DNA from: Streptomyces adelaidensis
GTDB taxonomy: Bacteria > Actinomycetota > Actinomycetes > Streptomycetales > Streptomycetaceae
Reading direction: 5' to 3'
DNA length: 56,803 nt
NCBI RefSeq assembly: GCF_016598475.1
Contig: NZ_JAEMUX010000057.1
Span: 1-56,803, forward strand
Part shown: positions 25,350 through 32,698 of the stretch, one piece after another
How positions within the stretch are numbered: the stretch's first letter is position 1
Layout of the letters: each line of letters begins with the position of its first letter
Made by a program: the position numbers and the translations under genes
The notes under the pieces: model-generated
What the model was told of the DNA's origin: nothing
The model's input: the letters and a program-made list of their open reading frames with translations, nothing else
The model's database searches: none

Positions 25350-26561
25350 GTGGCCACACCCCCGCACCTCGGGCCCCAGCCACCCCATGGCGGTGGCCCG
25401 TTTCCGCCGTCGGGGCAGCCGCAGGCCGTGTCCGGGCAGGCGTATCCGTATCAGGTGGGGCCGCAGCCGTGGGGGCAGGCCTGGGGGCAGGGGTATCCGG
25501 TGGCGCAGCCGCCTCGGCCCGTCAACGGGTTGGCGATCGCCGGGCTCGTGCTCGGGGTGCTGTGCTTCCTGCCGGGTGTCGGGCTGTTTCTGGGCATCGT
25601 CGCGCTGGTGCAGATCCGGAAGAAGGGGGAGCGCGGCAAGGGCATGGCGGTGGCCGGAATCGTGCTGTCGACGGTCGGCGCGCTGCTGATGACGCTCGCG
25701 TTCACCACGGGCGGCGCACGCGACGCGTGGGACGGCTTCCGGGACGCGGCGAACGACACGGGAACCGCCTTCGCGGTGGACAAGGGCGACTGCTTCGACA
25801 CCCCGAGCGGCTCGCTGGAGAGCTACGCGTACGACGTCGACATCGTGCCGTGCGACGGAGAGCACGACGCGGAGGTGTTCGCCAACTTCTCGATGCCGGA
25901 GGGCGCCTTCCCGGGCGACGACGCGGTCACCGACGCCGCCGACGAGCAGTGTTACGCGCGCTCGGAGACGTACGCGATGGACACCTGGGCCCTCCCGTTC
26001 GACGCCGACGTCTACTACTTCACCCCCACGCGGCAGAGCTGGCGCCTCGGCGACCGCCTGATCACCTGCATGTTCGGCAACATGGACCCCGAGGCCACCC
26101 TTACGGGATCGCTGCGACAGGACGAGACGACCCTCGACGACGACCAGTTCGCGTACCTGGAGGCCGACGCGATCCTGAACGAGGCCTACGACGGCCTTCC
26201 CGAGGCGGAGTACGTCGAGGACGACCTGGCCGGGCACAAGGTGTGGGCGTCGCGGGTGGTCCAGGCCCTGGAACGGCAGACGCGGGCGCTGCGCGCGCAC
26301 GACTGGGAGCCCTCCGCCGAGGAGGCCGTCACCGACTACGCGGAGGGCCTGGACAAGGCGCGTGACGAGTGGGCGGCGGCGAGCAAGGCGAGCGACGCCG
26401 AGGTCTTCACGGAGCACTGGGACAAGGCGCACCAGTTGACCGATGGCCCGAAGGCGGTCACCGCGCGCGAGGCTCTGGGTCTGGCCGCCGAGTCCCCGAC
26501 GTACGACGCGGAGGACACCGGCGAGGATGGCGGAGGGAATGACTCCGGTACCGAGGTGTGA
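25350..26561 (+). CDS. DUF4190 membrane protein with external septum-formation-like domain
   Basis: This is a 403-residue protein. A Pro/Gly/Gln-rich cytoplasmic start (to about residue 57) leads into two membrane helices, GLAIAGLVLGVLCFLPGVGLFLGIVALVQI and GMAVAGIVLSTVGALLMTLAF, the DUF4190 signature. The external part contains GDCFDTPSGS and IVPCDGEHDAEVFANFSM with CYARSE, a cysteine-paired domain of the septum-formation type, and then an acidic helical tail. It starts at GTG 25350 with AAGGAG 11 bases upstream. The role is probably in envelope or septum biology; no substrate is known. Confidence 0.8.
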   Translation: MATPPHLGPQPPHGGGPFPPSGQPQAVSGQAYPYQVGPQPWGQAWGQGYPVAQPPRPVNGLAIAGLVLGVLCFLPGVGLFLGIVALVQIRKKGERGKGMAVAGIVLSTVGALLMTLAFTTGGARDAWDGFRDAANDTGTAFAVDKGDCFDTPSGSLESYAYDVDIVPCDGEHDAEVFANFSMPEGAFPGDDAVTDAADEQCYARSETYAMDTWALPFDADVYYFTPTRQSWRLGDRLITCMFGNMDPEATLTGSLRQDETTLDDDQFAYLEADAILNEAYDGLPEAEYVEDDLAGHKVWASRVVQALERQTRALRAHDWEPSAEEAVTDYAEGLDKARDEWAAASKASDAEVFTEHWDKAHQLTDGPKAVTAREALGLAAESPTYDAEDTGEDGGGNDSGTEV

Positions 26562-26708
26562 CGGCGGCCATAGCGGGGAGAAAGTGCCTGCGTAAAGCCC
26601 TCACCGGGCGTATGTCATCACATCGAGTGATTCTCTGGCCTTTGCTTGCATGGTGGAACCCACGGTTGCCACGCTGTAGCTGTCTGTACATCCTGATGGG
26701 AGCGGCCA

Positions 26709-27461
26709 GTGACTTTCGGTGAGCAGCCTGCGTACCTGCGCGTCGCGGGTGATCTTCGCAAGAAGATCGCGAGCGGTTCGCTGCCACCGCATACCCGACT
26801 CCCTTCCCAGGCCCGCATCAGGGAGGAGTACGGCGTTTCGGACACGGTCGCGCTGGAGGCCCGCAAGGTGCTCATGGCCGAGGGGCTGGTGGAGGGTCGC
26901 TCCGGGTCGGGCACGTATGTGCGGGAGCGGCCGGTGCCGCGCCGGGTGGCCCGCTCCGGGTTCCGGCCCGCCGGAGGTGCCACGCCCTTCCGGCAGGAGC
27001 AGGCCGATGCCGCCGCGCGCGGCACCTGGGAGTCCCGCAGTGAGCAGGTCGAGGCGAGCGGCTGCGTCGCCGAGCGGCTGGCGATCCAGCCCGGTGACCG
27101 CGTGATGTGCACCAAGTACACCTTCCGGGACGCGGGCGAGGTGATGATGCTCTCCACCTCCTGGGAGCCCCTCTCCCTCACCGGCCGCACCCCCGTGATG
27201 CTCCCCGAGGAGGGCCCCCTCGGCGGTATGGGTGTCGTCGAGCGCATGGCCGCCATCGATGTCGTCGTGGACAACGTCACCGAGGAGGTCGGCGCCCGCC
27301 CCGGCCTCGCCGAGGAGCTGCTCGCGCTCGGCGGTGTCCCCGGGCATGTCGTCCTGGCCGTCCAGCGCACCTATTTCGCCTCCGGGCGCCCGGTGGAGAC
27401 GGCGGACGTGGTGGTCCCGGCGGACCGGTACCGGGTCTCGTACCACCTGCCGGTGAAGTGA
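26709..27461 (+). CDS. GntR-family regulator (UTRA-type effector domain)
   Basis: This 250-residue protein has an N-terminal winged helix-turn-helix of the GntR family: YLRVAGDLRKKIASGSLPPHTRLPSQARIREEYGVSDTVALEARKVLMAEGLVEGRSGSGTYV in pieces over residues 8-72. A UTRA-like effector domain follows (VAERLAIQPGDRVMCTKYTFRDAGEVMMLSTSWEPL). It starts at GTG 26709 with GGGAG six bases upstream. HutC/YvoA-type GntR proteins repress transport or catabolic operons until a small ligand binds. No obvious target operon is adjacent, so it may act at a distance. It is monocistronic. Confidence 0.88.
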   Translation: MTFGEQPAYLRVAGDLRKKIASGSLPPHTRLPSQARIREEYGVSDTVALEARKVLMAEGLVEGRSGSGTYVRERPVPRRVARSGFRPAGGATPFRQEQADAAARGTWESRSEQVEASGCVAERLAIQPGDRVMCTKYTFRDAGEVMMLSTSWEPLSLTGRTPVMLPEEGPLGGMGVVERMAAIDVVVDNVTEEVGARPGLAEELLALGGVPGHVVLAVQRTYFASGRPVETADVVVPADRYRVSYHLPVK

Positions 27462-28030
27462 CGGCGGCCCGGGGGTGAGGGGCGGCCACCGATAGGTGGG
27501 ACCGGGGGCGGGCCCAGGGGTGGGTGTCGGCGGGTGGGCGCCGATGGGCGGTGTGCGGTCCGTGGCGGTGAAGTGGCCCCGGCTGCCTGCCCGTTCGGGA
27601 AGTCGGCTGGATTCGTGTGTAGGGGGCTGTGGCGCGGGCGTGGGTCAAGTGGCCTTTGCCAGAGGGAAGTTGGGGAAGCTGGGGCTTTCCAAGACCTTGG
27701 ATTCCATCCGAACGTAGTTCGAATTCGGTCGTTCTTGCCGGCGGGTCGCCGTGCGCTCCGGCAGTCGCCCGTTTTGTGTGAGTGGCGCTGTATCGCTGCT
27801 CGTTGAAGCGCTGGGGGGCGCGTGGGTAGCGATCGACGGCGCGTTCGACGGGGTGCGCTCCCTCCGTCTTGGCTGGTTGCGTACCTCTTTGTGAAAAGAC
27901 GGATTCGCTGCGTGAAGGTTAGGCGTACGCTCGGGCATATGCGGATTGCGGTTTCCTTGGGTGGCGGGGTGCGACGGGGTCCGGGGGCGGGACCTGGACG
28001 GGCCTGGGCGGGAAGGAGTGGTGGGGGTCG
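27462..28030. other. Long intergenic region, no gene seen
   Basis: This is 569 bp of G-rich DNA after the GntR gene. Frames are short and without family matches. It includes a short palindrome CGAATTCG near 27718. It presumably carries the promoter of the small SPOR-like gene at its right end. Confidence 0.4.
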
Positions 28031-28231
28031 ATGAACGACGGCACGATCACTCTTCCCTGGCTCGTCATAAGGCAGGACGACAACGGCAATCGCTACCGGG
28101 TGGGCAGGTACGCGACGCGTTCCGAGGCACAGGACATCGCGGACAGCCTCGACAGTCGCGGCCACAGGCAGCTCTACTGGGTCGAGCGGGTCGGACAGAA
28201 CGGTCAGAACGGGCAGAGTGGGAGCAAGTGA
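28031..28231 (+). CDS. Small SPOR-like protein
   Basis: This 66-residue protein starts MNDGTITLPWLVIRQDDNGNRYRVGRYATRSEAQDIADSL. The pattern of RVGRYATRSEAQ..AD.L and a later YWVERV resembles one SPOR-type beta-alpha unit, which in larger proteins binds denuded peptidoglycan. It lacks a membrane anchor, so a cytoplasmic role is more likely. Small proteins like this are common in Streptomyces. It sits 45 bp before the NUDIX gene on the same strand and may be co-transcribed. Confidence 0.7.
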   Translation: MNDGTITLPWLVIRQDDNGNRYRVGRYATRSEAQDIADSLDSRGHRQLYWVERVGQNGQNGQSGSK

Positions 28232-28276
28232 TTCACCCCGCCCGGCGTCCGTTCCCGCTCCCGTAGGCTCCCGCGC

Positions 28277-28684
28277 ATGACCGAACCGATCGTGGTGGTG
28301 GGAGCCGCCCTGCTGAGCGACGGGCGACTGCTCGCCGCGCGCCGCAGCGCACCGCCTGAGCTGGCCGGACGTTGGGAACTGCCCGGCGGCAAGGTGGAGC
28401 CCGGCGAGCCCCCCGAACAGGCCCTCGTCCGTGAGCTGCGCGAAGAGCTCGGGGTCGAGGCGAAGTCCGCGGAGCGGGTGCCGGGGGAGTGGGCGGTGAA
28501 GCCGGGGTATGTCCTGCGGGTCTGGATCGCGCATCTGCTTTCCGGTGAGCCCCGGCCCCTCGAGGATCATGACGAGCTGCGTTGGCTCACCGTCGATGAG
28601 GTGTGGGACGTGGACTGGCTGGAGCAGGATGTCCCGGCCGTGATGGAGACGGCGCGGATGGCTTGGGGGGACGGGGGAGGCTGA
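28277..28684 (+). CDS. NUDIX hydrolase (MutT-like)
   Basis: This 135-residue protein has a complete Nudix box, GGKVEPGEPPEQALVRELREELGV (quoted here as the G-x5-E-x7-REx-EE-x-G pattern), in the order expected for pyrophosphohydrolases. WELPGGK just before and DELRWLT near the end match the MutT/8-oxo-dGTP or CTP-pyrophosphohydrolase group. It should hydrolyse a nucleoside diphosphate linked to another moiety; 8-oxo-dGTP clean-up is plausible but unproven. The ATG at 28277 is preceded by a purine-poor leader. Confidence 0.9.
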   Translation: MTEPIVVVGAALLSDGRLLAARRSAPPELAGRWELPGGKVEPGEPPEQALVRELREELGVEAKSAERVPGEWAVKPGYVLRVWIAHLLSGEPRPLEDHDELRWLTVDEVWDVDWLEQDVPAVMETARMAWGDGGG

Positions 28685-28729
28685 GCCTCCTTGGGGGTGC
28701 GAGGGGTGCCGCCGGACGGGGGGCGTTGT

Positions 28730-28774
28730 CGCCCCCGCCGCCCCTACCCGTCCCATCCCCAGGGGCGCTGCCCC
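28730..28774 (+). repeat. Dispersed GC repeat, family 2, copy 2
   Basis: This nearly matches 23712-23757: cgcccccgccgcccc-tacccgtccca then a ggggcgctgcccc hairpin. Further GC-rich inverted repeats (gggggctg-ccgcccccg) run to about 28860. Confidence 0.65.
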
Positions 28775-28869
28775 TCCTGCGCCGGGGGCTGCGGCGCCCC
28801 GGAATCCCAGGTGCAGACTCTGGGGGCTGCCGCCCCCGTGCCCCCGCCGGGGTCGTCGGTGGGGGCCAC

Positions 28870-28935
28870 CGTGCGCTGATACCTGTCCGAGCGTCGTGGC
28901 TGATCGCGCAGTTCCCCGCGCCCCTTTGGGGCGTG
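28870..28935 (-). repeat. Dispersed repeat, copy C
   Basis: In reverse orientation, 28904-28924 is an exact copy of the 21-base core shared with copy D at 40322-40342 (CGCGCAGTTCCCCGCG within it). It is preceded by the usual cgtggctg arm. It lies between the NUDIX gene and the anti-sigma-type ATPase gene; the rest of 28685-29084 has no gene. Confidence 0.8.
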
Positions 28936-29084
28936 CCCTCGGTTTGCCCGTGCGGGTGCGCTCTCTACGCTGTTCGTGCCACAGTGCGCCCTCGTGCGCG
29001 GTACTTCGGGCTGGATATCGGGTATGTGCCCATTAACCCCACGAAACCGGACAGGGTCTGCTTCTGGACTGGGAAGTGATCGGC

Positions 29085-29483
29085 GTGATCGACAGCGGAG
29101 ACGACTGCGCCGAGTGGACCTTCCCTGCGGAGCCGGGTGCCGTGCGCACCGCACGTTCTGTCGTCCACCGCCGGCTGCGTGAGTGGGGTCTCGACGCGCT
29201 CGGCGACATCACCGTCCTGTTGGTGAGCGAGCTGGTGACCAACGCCCTGCGGCACGCGACCGGGCCCATCGGCGTACGGCTCGTGCGTCCCGCCGGCCCC
29301 TCGGGCACTCTCCTTGTCGAGGTTTCCGACCCGTTGCCCGATCTGCCCCTGGAGCGCGCGGCCCATCTCGACGACGAGGGCGGACGGGGTCTGCAACTCG
29401 TGGCTTGTTCCTCGCGGGCCTGGGGTACGCGCCCCGGGGAGGCGGGCAAGACGGTCTGGTTCGAGCTCGCGGTTCCCCGCTGA
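29085..29483 (+). CDS. Anti-sigma-type ATP-binding protein (HATPase_c_2, RsbW-like)
   Basis: This 132-residue GHKL ATPase-fold protein has the N box VSELVTNALRHATG (about residues 47-60) and DDEGGRGLQLVACSSRAWG (G1 region), ending with GKTVWFELAVPR. Stand-alone domains of this kind in Streptomyces act as serine kinases or anti-sigma factors that hold a sigma factor or phosphorylate an anti-anti-sigma partner. The GTG at 29085 has GGGAAG eight bases upstream; GTG 29076 is an alternative. It is followed on the same strand by a phosphatase with a homologous C-terminal ATPase, suggesting one signalling unit. Confidence 0.85.
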   Translation: MIDSGDDCAEWTFPAEPGAVRTARSVVHRRLREWGLDALGDITVLLVSELVTNALRHATGPIGVRLVRPAGPSGTLLVEVSDPLPDLPLERAAHLDDEGGRGLQLVACSSRAWGTRPGEAGKTVWFELAVPR

Positions 29484-29592
29484 GGGGCACCTGTCGACGT
29501 ATCGGAAGAAGGTCCTGGTGCATGGCCGGAGCCCGGGGCGTACGAACCGGGGGAGGGGGCGGCTCCCCGGGGCGCGCGTGCGACCGACTGGA

Positions 29593-29622
29593 TCCAGCCA
29601 GTAGAGCTGGCTGGAGTCTTTG
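29593..29622 (+). terminator. Hairpin after the anti-sigma-type gene
   Basis: TCCAGCCAG (29593-29601) pairs with CTGGCTGGA (29607-29615) around a 5-nt loop, followed by GTCTTTG. It separates the small ATPase gene from the large phosphatase gene. The rest of 29484-29801 shows no gene. Confidence 0.6.
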
Positions 29623-29801
29623 ATTCGAGAGGGCACCGCCTGGTTAGAAGACTTGGGAGTATGTCCCGGCAGGTCCAAAAACGATCGGGACCGTGCTGTG
29701 ATCGTGAACACCGTGTTGTGCGGCGCCGTAGTGCTGGATACTGCGGGCAGCCGCCCCTGGTGACCGAAGCCGGACGCGGTGAGCTGGAGGGGACGGTTCG
29801 C

Positions 29802-32654
29802 GTGAGCGAGATACCAGCGAAGGCCACGAAGTCCACCGGGTCCAAGGACCCGTCGGACGGCGCGAGGCCCGAGGCCGCAGACGATTCAGGCCTGGGCGGA
29901 GCCACTCGCGGCAGCGGGGCCACACGCGACAGGACGGGCGGCGACACGACGCGTCGTACGCCTGTGAGTCGTGCGTCCGGCAGTGGTGCGTCCAGGAGCC
30001 GTGGGTTCGGCGAGGGTGTGGTTGCCCGGCGTGCGTCCGGGGGCCGAGCGGCGGCCGAGGCGGGCGGCGGTGCGCCGGGCGGTGCCGACGATGCCGGTGC
30101 GTCCGCTGGTGTCATGGCCGGTCAGGGGCCCGGCGACGCCATGTGGCAGACCAGCCCGCCGGGGTCCATGTACGACTACATCAAGGTGGCGTCCTTCTCC
30201 ATCGGTCCCGACGGACTCGTCGACCAATGGAGTCTGCGTGCCGAGCAGTTGTTCGGCATATCCGCCGAGCGGGCCGTGGGGATGGACCCCATCGATGCCT
30301 TCATCGACCCCGACCGGCGTGCCGAGGGCCAGCGGAAGATGGCCGAGATCCTCGACGGCCGGGAGTGGACCGGCGTGGTCCCGTTCCGGGTGCCGGGTCC
30401 CGAAGGGGTGGAGGGGCTCGCCGAGGTGTACGTGATGCCCACCACCGTGGAGGGTGGCGAACGGGCCGCCGTGTGCATCGTGGTGGATGTGCGGACTCTG
30501 CGCAGGATTGAGACCGACCTTGCCGCTTCGCAGTCGATTTTCAGCCAATCCCCGTTCGGATTCCTTCTGATAGACACCGATCTTCGGGTAAGGCGCGCCA
30601 ACCAGCGGTTCGCCTCCCTCTACGGCGGCGACGTCGACGACCACCGGGGCCGGGGCGTCCGGGACTATCTCCAGTCCCCGGAGGCCGAGCGGGTCGAGGC
30701 GACCCTGCGGCGGGTCATGGAGACCGGCGAGTCGATCACGGACATGCACATCACGGGCTTCCTGCCCGGCTCCGACAAGCGCCTCCACTGGTCCGTCAAC
30801 CTCTATCGCGTGCACAGCGGCACCGGCCGCCCCATCGGCATCGCCTGGCTCGCCACCGACATCACGGCCCGCCGTTCCGCGGCCCGGGAAGCGGCCGCCG
30901 CCCGGCGGAATCTCGCCCTTCTCAACGAGGCCGGCTCGCGCATCGGTAACTCCCTCGACCTGGAGACGACCGCCCGCGAACTCCTCGACGTCGTCGTCCC
31001 CGGCTTCTGCGACCTCGCCACCGTCGACCTCTACCAGGGACTCCTGATGGGCGACGAGACCCCGCCCGGCCTCGCCGACGGCAGCGCCGAGCTGCGCCGG
31101 GTCGCCTTCGCCAGCGCCGTCTCCGACGCGCCCTTCGTCGGCGGACCGGCCCCGGTGCGCGTCGGCGCGGTCCACCACTACCCGTTCAACTCGCCCTGCG
31201 CGGACGCCCTGCGCACCGCCCGGCCCCAGCAGGTGCCCGAGGAGGGCAACCTGATCCAGTCGACGCTCGCCGTGCCGATGGTCGCGCACGACACCGTCGT
31301 AGGGCTCGTGCAGTTCTCGCGTACGAAGGGCAGCGAGCCGTTCGGCGAACGGGACGGGGCACTGGCGGTGGAGCTGGCCGCGCGCGCCGCCGTCTGTATC
31401 GACAACGCGCGCCTGTACCGCCGCGAACACGAACGCGCCCTCATTCTGCAGCGCTCCCTGCTGCCCCCGGGCGACCCCGAGGCCTCCGGGCTCGACATCG
31501 CCTGCCGCTATCTGCCGGGCAACGCGGCCACCGAGGTCGGCGGCGACTGGTTCGACGTCATCGAACTCCCCGGCCACCGCACGGCCCTGGTCATCGGCGA
31601 CGTGATGGGCCGCGGGCTGCGGGCAGCGGTGGCAATGGGTGAACTTCGTACAGCTGTTCGTACGTTGGCCCTGCTGGACCTCGAACCCGCCGAGGTCCTC
31701 TCGGCGCTCGACGAGATCGCCCGTGGCCTCGGTACACCCGGCGGCGGCCAGTCGGCCTCCCGCACGACCGCCGGCCGGCCCCGCGACAAGGACCTTGCCG
31801 AGGTGTACCTCGCGACCTGCGTCTACGCCGTCTACGACTCGGTGACCCGCCGCTGCACCTTCGCCAACGCCGGCCATCTGCCGCCCGTACTGGTCGAACC
31901 CGGCGAGAGCGCGCTGATGCTCGACGTGCCGCCGGGCATGCCGCTCGGTGTCGGCGGCGAGCCGTTCGAGGAGGTGGAGGTCGAACTGCCCGAAGGGGCA
32001 CTGTTGGCGCTCTACACGGATGGACTGGTCGAATCCCGTGACCATCCCCTCGACGAGGGCCTCCAGGCTTTCGTCGGCGCGCTCACCGATCCCGCCCAGC
32101 CGCCGACCGCGCTGCGCGCCGACACGCCCCGGTCGCTTGAGGACGTCTGCGACCACGTCCTCAACACCCTCGACACCCACCACGGCGAGGACGACATCGC
32201 GCTGCTGATGGCACGTGTGCAGGGGCTGCCCGAGGACTCCGTCGGCGACTGGACGCTGCCGCGTGAGCCGCGCAGCGTCGGCCGCGCCCGTGAGTACGCT
32301 CGCAGCCGGCTCATGGGCTGGGACCTGGAACCGCTGGTCGACACCGCGGAGCTGCTGGTGAGCGAGCTGGTCACCAACGCCCTGCGCTACGGCGAGGGCG
32401 AGATACGGCTCCGGCTGCTCCTCGACAGAACCCTCGTCTGCGAGGTCTGGGACGCCGGTCTCGTCCAGCCCCGCCGTCGCCGCGCCCGCGACACCGACGA
32501 GGGCGGCCGGGGCCTCCAGCTCGTCGGCCTCCTCTCCGCCGCGTGGGGCTCCCGCCGGACGCCGCGCGGCAAGACGGTGTGGTTCGAACTGCCGCTGCCC
32601 GGTGGGGAGACCGGGCTGACGGATCCGGCGGAGGCGTTGCTGAGCCTGTTCTAG
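29802..32654 (+). CDS. PAS-PAS-GAF-SpoIIE phosphatase with C-terminal ATPase domain
   Basis: This is a sensor-phosphatase of about 950 residues. After a disordered start come PAS1 (from about 123), PAS2 (from about 242; FSQSPFGFLLIDTDLRVRRAN), and a GAF-like domain (about 370-540). A PP2C/SpoIIE phosphatase follows (from about 544; LQRSLLPPG, then AATEVGGDWFDV and VIGDVMGRGLRAAVAMGEL with metal-binding aspartates, and FANAGHLPP, ALYTDGLVESR). Last is a HATPase_c_2 domain (about 817-940; SELVTNALRYGEG, DEGGRGLQLV). It probably dephosphorylates an anti-anti-sigma protein while its own kinase domain can re-phosphorylate it. GTG 29802 has GGAGGGG upstream; the frame extends to 29661 without support. 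Confidence 0.9.
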   Translation: MSEIPAKATKSTGSKDPSDGARPEAADDSGLGGATRGSGATRDRTGGDTTRRTPVSRASGSGASRSRGFGEGVVARRASGGRAAAEAGGGAPGGADDAGASAGVMAGQGPGDAMWQTSPPGSMYDYIKVASFSIGPDGLVDQWSLRAEQLFGISAERAVGMDPIDAFIDPDRRAEGQRKMAEILDGREWTGVVPFRVPGPEGVEGLAEVYVMPTTVEGGERAAVCIVVDVRTLRRIETDLAASQSIFSQSPFGFLLIDTDLRVRRANQRFASLYGGDVDDHRGRGVRDYLQSPEAERVEATLRRVMETGESITDMHITGFLPGSDKRLHWSVNLYRVHSGTGRPIGIAWLATDITARRSAAREAAAARRNLALLNEAGSRIGNSLDLETTARELLDVVVPGFCDLATVDLYQGLLMGDETPPGLADGSAELRRVAFASAVSDAPFVGGPAPVRVGAVHHYPFNSPCADALRTARPQQVPEEGNLIQSTLAVPMVAHDTVVGLVQFSRTKGSEPFGERDGALAVELAARAAVCIDNARLYRREHERALILQRSLLPPGDPEASGLDIACRYLPGNAATEVGGDWFDVIELPGHRTALVIGDVMGRGLRAAVAMGELRTAVRTLALLDLEPAEVLSALDEIARGLGTPGGGQSASRTTAGRPRDKDLAEVYLATCVYAVYDSVTRRCTFANAGHLPPVLVEPGESALMLDVPPGMPLGVGGEPFEEVEVELPEGALLALYTDGLVESRDHPLDEGLQAFVGALTDPAQPPTALRADTPRSLEDVCDHVLNTLDTHHGEDDIALLMARVQGLPEDSVGDWTLPREPRSVGRAREYARSRLMGWDLEPLVDTAELLVSELVTNALRYGEGEIRLRLLLDRTLVCEVWDAGLVQPRRRRARDTDEGGRGLQLVGLLSAAWGSRRTPRGKTVWFELPLPGGETGLTDPAEALLSLF

Positions 32655-32698
32655 GGGTCGCCTGGGGTTGGTGGACGGCGTCGGGGCGGGGCCGGGGG

